A DNA stretch of 64,000 bases, from contig NZ_JAKMCS010000002.1 of the NCBI RefSeq assembly GCF_022662195.1, positions 186,001 to 250,000 of the forward strand, in the 5' to 3' direction. Below, piece by piece: positions 44,898-54,633 of the stretch (positions are counted from its first letter, which is position 1; each line of letters starts with the position of its first letter). Both the position numbers and the translations under genes were made by a program. A model generated the notes under the pieces. It searched no databases and had not been told where the DNA came from. It worked only from the letters and a program-made list of their open reading frames with translations. This stretch comes from Aestuariivivens insulae. Its GTDB lineage: Bacteria > Bacteroidota > Bacteroidia > Flavobacteriales > Flavobacteriaceae.

Positions 44898-47800
44898 TTA
44901 AAACCCTACCTTAACATTAAAACCAACTGATCTAATGCTTGGGAATGCAGACCATTGTAAGCCTTGGCCATTTCCTGTTCCGTTTATCCCCTCTGGATTT
45001 AACTTCTGTGGCAATGTCGTATATAAATAGAATAAATTCCTTCCTACTAAGGATACAGACATGTTTTGGAGTATTTTCGTTTTGTTTAAAATATCCTGGG
45101 GCACATTATAAGTAAGTGAAAGCTCTCTTAACTTAACCCAAGAGTTCTCAAACACCGATAAACTTCTAGGTCTATTTAAGTGAGACCAACCCGCATAAGT
45201 GATCCCATAATAATACACTGGATGAATAACACGGTCGTTCTCTCTGTTATCATCAACATTGTAACCTTCCATAACCATACCAACATTGGCCGTAGTACCA
45301 TCAGGATAAGTATACGGCAACCCAGCACCATCTTGTCTTGCCGCTGCTGTCTCAGGAGACAAACCACTACCCATAGCAACGGCATGGTCTACAGAATAAA
45401 TATCTCCACCTAACTTAAAATCCATTAAAGCACTTAGCCTAAAATTCTTGTATCTAAAAACATTACCAAGACCTCCAGTTAATTTAGGAGCTGCATTACC
45501 TATCTTCTTTACCTCATTAGACACAACATACTGGGTCCCTACAACTTCGCCACTACCATCTTTATTATATATATTGGTTACCTGTCGCCTGCCTTGGTCA
45601 TCCAACTCAAAGTCAGTTCCATAAATGGTTCCATAATTTTCTCCAACCGATGCTTTCATAAAAGCACCAAGGCTACCAAACACGGTAGCAATTTGTTGTT
45701 CTTCAACCCCTTCTCCTAAGGCTACTACTTTATTAGTATTTTTAGACCCATTTAAAGACACATCCCAAGAAAAGTTTTCATTTCTTAAAACTTTGGCATT
45801 AAGTATAAACTCAAATCCTTTATTGGTAAGCTCTCCAGAGTTAATCTTTACCTTTCCAGCTCCTGACGCCAGTGATATATTAGATGTAATAATCTGATTT
45901 TCAGATTTTATATCATAATAAGTCACATCAAAATTAACTCTATTGTTAAAGAATCCTAAAGCTAATCCTACCTCTTTTGACACAGATGTTTGAAATGTTA
46001 ATTCCTGTGGAGGAATAACATCGGGTCTAGAAATAGTAGTAACATTTCCATAAGCACTGGTAGTATACGTATTATCCAATTGGTATGGATCTGCAGCATT
46101 GGCACTTTTACCCAATGCAAACCTTAAGGCTCCATAATTAAGGGTTTCTTCGAAACTCCCTAAATCAAGTGCTTCAGTAAATACAAACGACGTACTTGCC
46201 GACGGATAAAATGTTGAATTGTCTCCTTGGGGCAAGGTAGAAGTATGGTCTTGTCTTCCAGTTACCTCTAAAAATAAATAATCTTTGTAAGACAGATTTA
46301 AAAACCCTAAATAAGAAAATGATTTAATATCATATCGTGTCTCATCAATTCTAGTATTATTTCTATTAGTCCAGTTAGACAACGAATACACATTAGGCAC
46401 TTTAAAAGGCCCTAAGTTCTGTCCTTTTACACCTGCCGAATTTGTTGAATAGTTGTTATACCCTAAAGTGAGGCTTGCATTAAATCCATCGGTTAAAAAA
46501 TTGTCTTTATGTAAGGTTGCCATGATATCTGTATTGTATGTTCTTGACTTACTCACTGTTTTTCTAAAAGAACCTCCATTAAGACCATTAGAATTTAATG
46601 TATTATTGACTTCTTCAAATCGTGTTCCTAATAAATCTGCCGATGTCCTTACAAAAGCATTCAACCATGGTGTGATTTCTGCATTCACTTTTATGGTGGA
46701 CAAGAATTGGTCTCTCCATAAACGGTCATTATTTTCATAAACATCCCAGAACAAATCCCTACTATATTCAGCATGAGGGTATGCTCCTCCAAAATTCACT
46801 CTATAACCATCGTATAAATCTTCTCCATAATACAAATCCTTTTCAAGCCCTTTATATTCCCTTGACATCCCATAGATATTAAATTTGGTCCAGGAATTAT
46901 TATTTCCAATTTCTGGTGTATTCAATCTAAAATTTTGATTATAGGCTGCATTAATATCTGCACTTAAAATTCTAGAAATATTCACATGAGATCCTAATGA
47001 GAGGCTATTACTCTTATAATTTGTATTCTCTACAACGGCATCGCCTTCTTTGTGAACATATCCCACCCTTATACTTCCAAAATCACTAGCTGATGAAAAC
47101 GATAAATTATGAGTTGTTTCCAAACCTTGCTTAAACATGTACTCTCGGTTATTAGGTTGTGGGGAGTAAGGCCTTGTTTCGCCATCCCACCATAAAGCTT
47201 GCGTACCATCGAGTCTAGGACCCCATGATGATCCTGCTCCAAACCAGCTAAAAATATCCCAGGTATTGTATCCTCCAGGTACAGTGCCATGAAATGAATC
47301 TACCCCTGAAGCCCCAGGGTAAGGGTTACCGCTCCAAGCCTGCGGGTATAAAATTGCCGGAAAACTCTTTCCGTCAGCTGTTTTAGGAAGCTCAGGATTT
47401 GCAGTAAACAATCCCGCTCTAAAACCACCTCCAAACTCATTTTGAACATCTGTAAATCGGTACACATCCGAAATAACGCTAGAGACATTGTATTGAATAC
47501 CAACCCCATCTCTTTTAGCACCTTTCTTAGATGTAATCAAGATCACACCATTAGCACCTCGTGCCCCATAAAGGGCGGCTGCACTAGGTCCTTTTAATAC
47601 GTTAATATCTTCTACTGTACTCATATCAAGGTAACTCAAATAATTACCCCAATCTCTGTAAGAGTCTTGGTTATTTCCAACATTGCCTTGTTCTAACTCT
47701 GTATTTTCAACAATAGCTCCATCAATAACTATTAAAGGTTGGTTTCTCCCAAACAAACTATTATTTCCTCTAATAACAATACGAGATGATGCATTGCCTA

Positions 47801-48617
47801 TACCATTAGATGTATTGATATTTAACCCAGCAATCTTACCTTGTAATCCTTGGGCAACATCTACAGGAGATGCTATTGTAACTTCTTCTGCCTTTATATT
47901 TTGAGCAGCATACCCCAATTCTTTACTTTGCCTCTTAATACCCAATGCCGTAGTAATCACAACTTCGCTTAACTGGCTAGTATCTTCTTCCAATACAACA
48001 TTGATTACAGTTTGGTTCCCAACAACTATCTCTTTAGAATTATAACCCACAAAAGAAACAACAAGCACAGATGATTGTCCAGAGACTGTTATGTTATAAT
48101 TTCCATCAAAATCGGTTGAGACACCATTAGATGTTTCTTTTTCAATAATGTTGGCTCCCGCTAGTGGCATACCTGTAGCATCTGTTATGGTACCTGAAAC
48201 CTTTATTCCTTGTTTTCTTATTATTTTACTTTTATCATCGAAGGTTTTTTTTAGCTTCTTTTGCTTAATTACTATTTGCTTTTCTAAATAAAGTATAGAA
48301 ACATTTAGCCCTTCAAACACATAATCGAGTATCTTAGATAATTTTCTTTCTTTAAAAGACACACTAACTGTTTTATTTAAAGGGAAGATCCCTTTTTCAT
48401 ACAGGAACTTATAATCTGTTTTGTGTTCTATTTCATTCAATACTTCTAATATCGTGACATTATCCATGCTAAGAGAAACCTTAGCATTTTGGCTAAATGA
48501 GTCGTTTGCATAGATTTGAAAAATTGAAAGCAATAGCAACAATCCGGTGAGTCTCATTTTCAAACTTAGATAAGAGACACGCCTGGTCATGACGGTCTCA
48601 TTAATAGATTTTTTCAT
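44898..48617 (-). CDS. SusC/RagA TonB-dependent transducer with STN domain
   Basis: The 1239 residues comprise an N-terminal signal, an STN domain (about 45-115, KVSLSMDNVTILEVLNEIEH), a carboxypeptidase-regulatory-like domain (140-215, ISGTITDATGMPLAGANI type) and a plug with NVLKGPSAAALYGARGANGVILI near 340. A long beta-barrel follows. The STN domain marks a receptor that also signals to the FecR/ECF sigma pair encoded next to it. It should import oligosaccharide across the outer membrane with TonB energy. Confidence 0.95.
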   Translation of the reverse strand: MKKSINETVMTRRVSYLSLKMRLTGLLLLLSIFQIYANDSFSQNAKVSLSMDNVTILEVLNEIEHKTDYKFLYEKGIFPLNKTVSVSFKERKLSKILDYVFEGLNVSILYLEKQIVIKQKKLKKTFDDKSKIIRKQGIKVSGTITDATGMPLAGANIIEKETSNGVSTDFDGNYNITVSGQSSVLVVSFVGYNSKEIVVGNQTVINVVLEEDTSQLSEVVITTALGIKRQSKELGYAAQNIKAEEVTIASPVDVAQGLQGKIAGLNINTSNGIGNASSRIVIRGNNSLFGRNQPLIVIDGAIVENTELEQGNVGNNQDSYRDWGNYLSYLDMSTVEDINVLKGPSAAALYGARGANGVILITSKKGAKRDGVGIQYNVSSVISDVYRFTDVQNEFGGGFRAGLFTANPELPKTADGKSFPAILYPQAWSGNPYPGASGVDSFHGTVPGGYNTWDIFSWFGAGSSWGPRLDGTQALWWDGETRPYSPQPNNREYMFKQGLETTHNLSFSSASDFGSIRVGYVHKEGDAVVENTNYKSNSLSLGSHVNISRILSADINAAYNQNFRLNTPEIGNNNSWTKFNIYGMSREYKGLEKDLYYGEDLYDGYRVNFGGAYPHAEYSRDLFWDVYENNDRLWRDQFLSTIKVNAEITPWLNAFVRTSADLLGTRFEEVNNTLNSNGLNGGSFRKTVSKSRTYNTDIMATLHKDNFLTDGFNASLTLGYNNYSTNSAGVKGQNLGPFKVPNVYSLSNWTNRNNTRIDETRYDIKSFSYLGFLNLSYKDYLFLEVTGRQDHTSTLPQGDNSTFYPSASTSFVFTEALDLGSFEETLNYGALRFALGKSANAADPYQLDNTYTTSAYGNVTTISRPDVIPPQELTFQTSVSKEVGLALGFFNNRVNFDVTYYDIKSENQIITSNISLASGAGKVKINSGELTNKGFEFILNAKVLRNENFSWDVSLNGSKNTNKVVALGEGVEEQQIATVFGSLGAFMKASVGENYGTIYGTDFELDDQGRRQVTNIYNKDGSGEVVGTQYVVSNEVKKIGNAAPKLTGGLGNVFRYKNFRLSALMDFKLGGDIYSVDHAVAMGSGLSPETAAARQDGAGLPYTYPDGTTANVGMVMEGYNVDDNRENDRVIHPVYYYGITYAGWSHLNRPRSLSVFENSWVKLRELSLTYNVPQDILNKTKILQNMSVSLVGRNLFYLYTTLPQKLNPEGINGTGNGQGLQWSAFPSIRSVGFNVKVGF

Positions 48618-48670
48618 ACTTTTGTTGTGGTTTAAATTAACTTAATTGACGTGTTTAAATCATTTTATGA

Positions 48671-48700
48671 AATCGGGAAATGTTGCAGCATTTTCCGATT
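48671..48700 (-). promoter_or_regulatory. 12-bp hairpin in the fecR-susC spacer
   Basis: AATCGGGAAATG and CATTTTCCGATT (one G-T wobble) flank a 6-base loop. It sits in the 151-base spacer on the untranslated leader of susC, with a T-run only on the plus strand, so an mRNA-structure role is likelier than termination on the minus strand. Confidence 0.5.
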
Positions 48701-48768
48701 TTTTTAATATCTATTATAAAATGATTTCTAATTTTAATGGTGTGTAACTTTAAATCATATGAATAGTT

Positions 48769-49911
48769 TTAAGGGTTAATAATTATTTTATTGGAATTAA
48801 TTGTATATGTAAAAGACGCCGCTTCACTTAAACTTTTCATAACCTGATCAATACCTTCTACATCAAATCTTGCTGTAAAATACCTGCTTTCTAACGCTTT
48901 ATAATTATTGGCAAATGTTACATCGTATTGCCTTTCCAATTTTTTAAGGATGTCGTTAAATCTCACCTCATCCAGTATAAGTCTGCCTTCAATCCAAGCC
49001 ACATGCTTATCAATAGTGGTTTCTTGTACTAAGATTTGTTTTTTATTTTTATCCCAAGTACCTTCTTGATTTGGTGATAGAGTAGAACTAACTTCATTAT
49101 TTAGACTATCACTAGCATAAAGCCCCACAGAACCTTCCACCAGTACCGTTTTAATATATTCGTCTTCTGGATAGGCAGACACATTAAACTGGGTTCCCAA
49201 AACGCGAATATTTAAGTCATTTGATTCCACCTCAAAAGGGTGTTCTTTATCTTTAGCTACATCAAAATAAGCTTCTCCATCATTAAGGAAAACCTGCCTC
49301 TTTACCCCTTTAATAAACTTAATTGGATATTTTATGGAAGTCCCTGCATTTAAATGTACAGACGTTCCATCAGACAATACAATATTGAATCGTTTACCGT
49401 AAGGAACCGTTAACGTATTATAAACTAATTTGTCCAAATCTGATTCCTTATCATAAGACAGTTTCTTTCCTATCTGAACTCCAATCACATCCCCTTCAAT
49501 ATTATAAACCTCTTGCGAGCTTTCATCATCTATGATTTTAATCGTCCCATCTTCCAGTTGTAATGTGATATTATTTTCTGTAGACCACTTTAATAAAAAG
49601 TTTTTCTGATAGAAATAATACCCTATTGATAAAAACAAAGACACTACAGCTGCGTACTTAAAAACAGATATCATTCTTTTCCCATTTTTACGCTTTGTCT
49701 TTGAAATTTCTATATACAATCGTTCTTTTATGGCTTTAGCATCTGGATCATTCACACTGAAAACTATAGCATAGTGGTCTTTTAAATAATCTTTAAAAAG
49801 CAATTTATTCTCTGGTGTCTTCACCCATTCAATCAATTTATCCAAATCTTTAGATGATGCCGATTTAGATAAATATCTAACTATAATTTTCTCAATACTT
49901 CCTGGTATCAT
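48769..49911 (-). CDS. FecR family anti-sigma factor
   Basis: The 380-residue protein has a cytoplasmic anti-sigma segment (1-80, IVRYLSKSASSKDLDKLIEWV), one TM helix (FKYAAVVSLFLSIGYYF, about 83-100), a periplasmic FecR domain (VPYGKRFNIVLSDGTSVHLN) and a C-terminal DUF4974 (FNDILKKLERQYDVTFA). It relays substrate binding from the STN domain of SusC to the sigma factor. It is cotranscribed with susC across a hairpin spacer, and the sigma gene is divergent, with 123 bases between the starts. Confidence 0.93.
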   Translation of the reverse strand: MIPGSIEKIIVRYLSKSASSKDLDKLIEWVKTPENKLLFKDYLKDHYAIVFSVNDPDAKAIKERLYIEISKTKRKNGKRMISVFKYAAVVSLFLSIGYYFYQKNFLLKWSTENNITLQLEDGTIKIIDDESSQEVYNIEGDVIGVQIGKKLSYDKESDLDKLVYNTLTVPYGKRFNIVLSDGTSVHLNAGTSIKYPIKFIKGVKRQVFLNDGEAYFDVAKDKEHPFEVESNDLNIRVLGTQFNVSAYPEDEYIKTVLVEGSVGLYASDSLNNEVSSTLSPNQEGTWDKNKKQILVQETTIDKHVAWIEGRLILDEVRFNDILKKLERQYDVTFANNYKALESRYFTARFDVEGIDQVMKSLSEAASFTYTINSNKIIINP

Positions 49912-50034
49912 AACATTATTTTAACTTAATACAAACGAAATTTACACAACCCTAACTTTTTCACTAATTTTTTTTTGATTTTATATTTTTTTAAGACTTT
50001 TACGTATATTTTCTCAAGTTTTTCTGCAACATAT

Positions 50035-50577
50035 ATGGACGATCTTTTTAAAGACCACAATAGTTTTATTGAATGCCTTAAAGATGGTGATAAAGAAGCA
50101 TACAACTATTTGGTAGACATTTATTATAAAAAGCTATTCGTTTATGCCCTAAGCTTAACTAACGACCATACCATGACACAAGACATTGTTCAAAATGTAT
50201 TTTTGAGGACATGGGAGTATAGAAAAAAGTTGCGTTCTGATTTTTCTTTGAATGGCTTTCTTTATAAATCGGTTTACAATGAATTTATTAACCAGTACCA
50301 CAGGAACCAATTTGTGTCTATATTAGAAAAATTTCAAGCAGAGGCCCTTAAAGAAGAGGCTGAAAATGTTGATCAAGATTTTTTTAAGAAAAAAATAGAA
50401 CTAATAACCAAAGAGATAGAGAATCTACCCCCAAAATGCAAACGTGTTTTTATGTTAAGCAAAAAAGACGGTTTAACCAATATAGAAATAGCTGAATACT
50501 TAAACACATCTATTAAATCTGTAGAAGCCCATATAACAAAAGCTTATTCTCTAATTAGAGGCAAATTAAGAAAATAG
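50035..50577 (+). CDS. ECF RNA polymerase sigma factor (Bacteroidota type)
   Basis: From ATG 50035 (MDDLFKDHNSFIECLKDGDKEAY) the protein has 180 residues, with sigma region 2 (LVDIYYKKLFVYALSLTNDHTMTQDIVQNVFLRTWEYR) and region 4 (LPPKCKRVFMLSKKDGLTNIEIAEYLNTSIKSVEAHITKA). An upstream in-frame start at 49975 lies in AT-rich DNA and is rejected. It should activate susC/susD and perhaps the whole locus when released by FecR. Its divergent orientation relative to fecR is less common than the usual sigma-fecR-susC order. Confidence 0.92.
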   Translation: MDDLFKDHNSFIECLKDGDKEAYNYLVDIYYKKLFVYALSLTNDHTMTQDIVQNVFLRTWEYRKKLRSDFSLNGFLYKSVYNEFINQYHRNQFVSILEKFQAEALKEEAENVDQDFFKKKIELITKEIENLPPKCKRVFMLSKKDGLTNIEIAEYLNTSIKSVEAHITKAYSLIRGKLRK

Positions 50578-50587
50578 CTTTGAAAGA

Positions 50588-51355
50588 TCACCTAAACTCC
50601 CTAACCCAAATATTACGATAGCTAACGCCACTGTTATCGCCATGATCCTGAAGCATTAAAGCCGCCTTTCCATGGGGCTCGTTTTTGGGCCAACCTATGT
50701 ACTCTGTTGTTCCTTGTATTTCTACATGATCCTGAATAAGCACATTATTATGCAGTACTGTAATGGTGGCCGATTTTGTTTTAACGCCATTAGCATTAAA
50801 TTGTGGAGCATGGTAAATAATATCATAGGTATTCCATTCGCCAGACGGCACCGAAGCTTTAGCCAAAGGCACATGTTGTTTGTATATGGCCCCTACCTGA
50901 CCATTCACATAGGTCTCATTATCGTTATTATCCAATACCTGAACTTCATAGCGTTCCTGTAAAAATACACCGCTATTAGCTCTATGCTGACCTATTCCTC
51001 TTACCTCCTTTGGAGATCGCCATTCGATGTGCAACTGAACACTTCCAAACTTACGTTTGGTTTGGATATTACCAGACTTATCCTTAACGGTCATACTACC
51101 ATCGGTATTTAACAACCAATTCACCTTACCTTTATCTTTGGATGATTCCCATGCATCGAAATTGGAACCGTCAAAAAGTACAATGGCATCAGAGGGCGCC
51201 GAATTATGACTTCCTGGCACTACTGTTTTAGGTACCGGCTTATAAAATTCCGTTGCCTCAGGTGTGGCTGGCTCTGTTACATGGTCATTACCTTGTGCTT
51301 GCACGCAAACCGAAACAGACATAAAAATTCCCAAAACCATTAAAAAACACTTCAT
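50588..51355 (-). CDS. DUF1080 (3-keto-disaccharide hydrolase family) protein, copy 1
   Basis: The 255-residue protein has a cleavable Sec signal (FLMVLGIFMSVSVCVQAQG) and a concanavalin-like DUF1080/PF06439 domain: IVLFDGSNFDAWE, QLHIEWRSP, NSGVFLQERYEVQVLDN, and a C-terminal LQDHGDNSGVSYRNIWVRE. Family members cleave 3-keto-glycosides, acting as 3-keto-glycoside hydrolases or 1,2-lyases. It is the last gene of the eight-gene oxidative operon and is exported. The sigma gene ends 10 bases away on the other strand. Confidence 0.88.
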   Translation of the reverse strand: MKCFLMVLGIFMSVSVCVQAQGNDHVTEPATPEATEFYKPVPKTVVPGSHNSAPSDAIVLFDGSNFDAWESSKDKGKVNWLLNTDGSMTVKDKSGNIQTKRKFGSVQLHIEWRSPKEVRGIGQHRANSGVFLQERYEVQVLDNNDNETYVNGQVGAIYKQHVPLAKASVPSGEWNTYDIIYHAPQFNANGVKTKSATITVLHNNVLIQDHVEIQGTTEYIGWPKNEPHGKAALMLQDHGDNSGVSYRNIWVREFR

Positions 51356-51386
51356 AACAATCTATATAGTAACAATCTTTACAAAA

Positions 51387-52124
51387 CTAAAGTTCTTTGA
51401 TTTTGATGTTTCTGAACCAAACAGGATTGCCATGATCCTGCAAGCCTATATGACCAGTTTGATATTTACCAAAGCCTTCCCAGCCTTTAAATTTGGAATT
51501 GTCTACCATCTTATCCCAACCTTCACCATGAACGGGAAATGTCATGACTTCGGTTCCATTCATCGAAACTTTCCCTTGGTTTGTTTTGTGATTCACTTCC
51601 AAAACACATAGATTCCATTCACCTGCCGGTTTTATTAAAGTATCTGGGCAAGCAATCATATCATATAGGGAACCCGCTTTGTGCGTTCCACCTTCCACAA
51701 AAGAATCGGGATGCTTTGCATTATCCAACACCTGAATTTCTGGGCCGGTTTGATAAGCTTCATTGAATTTTTCATCTTCAAAAACACTCCAAAAAATTCC
51801 ACTATTGCCTCCTTCTGAGATTTTCCATTCTAAAGACAATACAAAATTGGTAAACTTCTGTTTTGTGATAATATTTTTTCCGCCAGTTTCACCCGGTTTG
51901 AAAGCCATAGCGCCTTCTTCAATGATCCATTCCGAAGGCATTTCATCCATACGATAGCCTCGCCAATTATCAAGTGAATTGCCATCAAACAGTGTAATCC
52001 ACTCCTTTGCCACATCGGTTTCAACAATTCCAGCTGGATTTTCTTCAACAGCAACATTCTCTTTTTTTTGTTTACAAGAAACTGTAATTACTAAGGTTAT
52101 TAACAAATAAAAAAATGATCTCAT
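51387..52124 (-). CDS. DUF1080 (3-keto-disaccharide hydrolase family) lipoprotein, copy 2
   Basis: The 245-residue protein has a lipoprotein signal (FYLLITLVITVSC) and the same fold as copy 1: WITLFDGNSLDNWRGY, FVLSLEWKISEGGNSGIFW, GPEIQVLDN, LQDHGNPVWFRNIKIKE. The PEIQVLDN and QDHG segments mark the putative active-site face. It follows the GMC small subunit gene by 39 bases. A surface-exposed or periplasmic anchor would put it near the GMC dehydrogenase that makes its keto-substrate. Confidence 0.88.
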   Translation of the reverse strand: MRSFFYLLITLVITVSCKQKKENVAVEENPAGIVETDVAKEWITLFDGNSLDNWRGYRMDEMPSEWIIEEGAMAFKPGETGGKNIITKQKFTNFVLSLEWKISEGGNSGIFWSVFEDEKFNEAYQTGPEIQVLDNAKHPDSFVEGGTHKAGSLYDMIACPDTLIKPAGEWNLCVLEVNHKTNQGKVSMNGTEVMTFPVHGEGWDKMVDNSKFKGWEGFGKYQTGHIGLQDHGNPVWFRNIKIKEL

Positions 52125-52163
52125 ATGTACTAGCTTTAATTTTTTTTTATATAAATTATGTGT

Positions 52164-52871
52164 CTAACTAATTAAATTACCCTTATCATCCCATTGGGCT
52201 ACATCCCCTCTTTTCGATTGGTCTACGCATTTAGCCAACCATTCTTCTTCATATTCAAACCCATGCTTTTTTAGGATATGATCTGGCACACCATCCCAAA
52301 CATTTGATGTATTACCTTTATACCCCAGTTCATCTATTCCTATTTTTGAAGTATAGTAACCCGTAAGTGTTAAATTACGTAATCTGGTAAAAAATGCTTC
52401 TCCTTGTATTAACTCAGGTTTTGTTTGCCCGGGATAGGCTATTTGGTCGCAAATGTAAAATTGCTCTTCTTCTGAACACTTAATGAATTCCTTGTTGTAC
52501 AATTTATTACTAAAACTATCTAACCACATTAACCCTCCTCTCATGGGGATTTGATGCTCCTGTATATCTTTTACAATAAACTCTATAAATGCAACAGTAT
52601 CTGCTTCGGTTGCCGATGCATAAGCTGGACTCTTGGGCAATATGATATCGCAAAGAACAGCTATTGTTAAAAGCTCATGTTCGTTAAAGAATATAGATTC
52701 GAATAACTCTTTATCCCTTAACTTCTCGCTTTCAGTTCTTCCATACAAAGGAGTGTCATCGGGTTTAGGCATCCCTTCGGGTTTTGTCTCATTAGAGGAG
52801 CAACCATTCAGTGCAAGCCCTGTAGCAACCGAACCTAATAGTATTGACTTTAAACTATCTCGTCTATTCAT
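52164..52871 (-). CDS. Gluconate 2-dehydrogenase subunit 3 family protein (Tat signal), partner of GMC 1
   Basis: The 235-residue protein begins with a twin-arginine signal (NRRDSLKSILLGSVATGLAL) ending in a lipobox-like NGC. The conserved core (HELLTIAVLCDIILPKSPAYASATEADTVAFIEFIVKD) defines the small subunit of GMC-type dehydrogenases. In such complexes the small subunit supplies the Tat signal and carries the signal-less catalytic subunit across the inner membrane. Its start is 12 bases from the GMC gene's stop. This supports a periplasmic heterodimer. Confidence 0.9.
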   Translation of the reverse strand: MNRRDSLKSILLGSVATGLALNGCSSNETKPEGMPKPDDTPLYGRTESEKLRDKELFESIFFNEHELLTIAVLCDIILPKSPAYASATEADTVAFIEFIVKDIQEHQIPMRGGLMWLDSFSNKLYNKEFIKCSEEEQFYICDQIAYPGQTKPELIQGEAFFTRLRNLTLTGYYTSKIGIDELGYKGNTSNVWDGVPDHILKKHGFEYEEEWLAKCVDQSKRGDVAQWDDKGNLIS

Positions 52872-52883
52872 CCCTAGAAATTA

Positions 52884-54602
52884 CTAAATGTTTTGTCTTT
52901 TCAATTCACCAACAATATAATCGCAGGTTCGCCATGACAATGCCAGTATGGTCCACGTTGGGTTTTTATCTGCTTGGGATACAAAGGGCCCCGCATCTAC
53001 GATAAAAACATTATCTACATCATGTAATTGTTGGTACTTATTTGTCACAGATTTTTTCGGATCGTTCCCCATACGCGTAGTTCCCACTTCGTGTATAATT
53101 CTACCCGGGGCCAACAATCCAAAATCGTCTGCTTCCGTAGGCATATCGCCTAATGCATATCCTCCCATACCGTCTATAATCTCTTCAAAAGTATCGTGCA
53201 TATGCTTAGCCTGTAATCTTTCATGCTTACTCCATTGATAATGGAACCTTAACACAGGAATCCCCCATTCATCAACAACATCAGGGTCAATTTCACAATA
53301 ATTACTTTCTAATGGAATACTTTCGCCACGACCAGACAAACCTATTATGGCTCCATAAAACTTCTTTACGTCATCTCTTAAACCATTTCCGTAACCTCCA
53401 ACACGAGCCCCTATAAACTTATTTAAAACATCCATATCAAAACCGAAGCCGTATGCAGGCATTCGCAATCCTCCAGAAATCTCGATATGGTAACCTCTCG
53501 GGAAATTTAATTTTTTATTATCTCCCCACCATGGGGTATAGACATGCATTCCCCCAACGCCATCTTCATTATAGGTTTCCCTATTCATTAAATCGGGCAC
53601 AAATGCAGCACGTCCCGCGCCCGTAGAATCATGTAAATACCTACCAACCAATCCGCTACTATTTCCTAAGCCGTCTTTATGAATTTTACTTTTGGAATTT
53701 AATAAAATTCGAGCTGAACTGCACGCCGATGCCGCTAAAACAATTACCCTGGCATTTAACTTATATTCTTTTCTATCTTGTTTATTTATAAAAATAACAC
53801 CTGTTGCCTTTCCGGAATCATCTGTAACAACCTCCCTAACCATAGAATCTGTATAGAGCCTGATTTGTCCTCCAGATTTTTGGGCTGGAAAAATAAGGCA
53901 GGAGCCAGATGAAAAATCGGCATATGCACTGCATGACCTATTACACTGACTACAATAAAAACAAACGCCGCGCTCGTTATTGATCGCTTTTGTTAGTATG
54001 GACAATCGTGAGGGGTACACGGGCACATTAGCTTTTCTGGCGCCTTTTATATAATACATTTCATGGAGCCTTGGCTTAGGGGCAGGTAAAAAGAAGCCAT
54101 CGGGGTCATTGGGTAAATTTTCATTACTTCCAAAAACACCAATAAGCTTATCTACTTTATCGTAATAAGGTTTTACATCATCATAGGAAATAGGCCAATC
54201 ATCACCTAAGCCATCTAAACTTTTTCGTTTAAAGTCCAAGGGCCCAAACCGCAATGAAATGCGTCCCCAATGATTGGTCCTTCCTCCAAGCATTCTGGAG
54301 CGAAACCAATCAAATTTTGTCCCATTCTTCTTGGTGTATGGCTCACCTTCAATATTCCAGCCTCCATAAGCGGCATCAAAATCCCCAAAATCCCTAGTAG
54401 AGCTTGCGCCTCTCCTTGGCGATTCGTAAGACCATTTTAACTGTGTTCTTGACTCGGGATTAGCTGGATCGAAAAACGGTCCAGCCTCAATAACTGCTAT
54501 ATTTAAACCAGCTTCAGAAAGTATTTTAGTTGCCATACCTCCCCCAGCACCAGAACCTACTATAATAACATCGAACGTTTCTGGAGCTTCTTTTATTTGC
54601 AT
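52884..54602 (-). CDS. GMC family oxidoreductase 1 with predicted Fe-S cysteines
   Basis: The 572-residue flavoprotein has the FAD motif VIIVGSGAGGGMATKIL and, unlike classical GMC oxidases, a Cys cluster: C214-x5-C220-x3-C224 (plus C217) in GVCFYCSQCNRSC. That spacing equals the [3Fe-4S] ligand pattern of bacterial FAD-glucose dehydrogenase. The C-terminal GTTRMGNDPKKSVTNKYQQL and NPTWTILALSWR are conserved. There is no signal peptide, so export would rely on the small subunit. It probably oxidises a sugar hydroxyl, C3 by analogy with glucoside 3-dehydrogenases. Confidence 0.9.
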   Translation of the reverse strand: MQIKEAPETFDVIIVGSGAGGGMATKILSEAGLNIAVIEAGPFFDPANPESRTQLKWSYESPRRGASSTRDFGDFDAAYGGWNIEGEPYTKKNGTKFDWFRSRMLGGRTNHWGRISLRFGPLDFKRKSLDGLGDDWPISYDDVKPYYDKVDKLIGVFGSNENLPNDPDGFFLPAPKPRLHEMYYIKGARKANVPVYPSRLSILTKAINNERGVCFYCSQCNRSCSAYADFSSGSCLIFPAQKSGGQIRLYTDSMVREVVTDDSGKATGVIFINKQDRKEYKLNARVIVLAASACSSARILLNSKSKIHKDGLGNSSGLVGRYLHDSTGAGRAAFVPDLMNRETYNEDGVGGMHVYTPWWGDNKKLNFPRGYHIEISGGLRMPAYGFGFDMDVLNKFIGARVGGYGNGLRDDVKKFYGAIIGLSGRGESIPLESNYCEIDPDVVDEWGIPVLRFHYQWSKHERLQAKHMHDTFEEIIDGMGGYALGDMPTEADDFGLLAPGRIIHEVGTTRMGNDPKKSVTNKYQQLHDVDNVFIVDAGPFVSQADKNPTWTILALSWRTCDYIVGELKRQNI

Positions 54603-54633
54603 GGTTTAATTAGTTTAAAAAAGATTGATTAAT

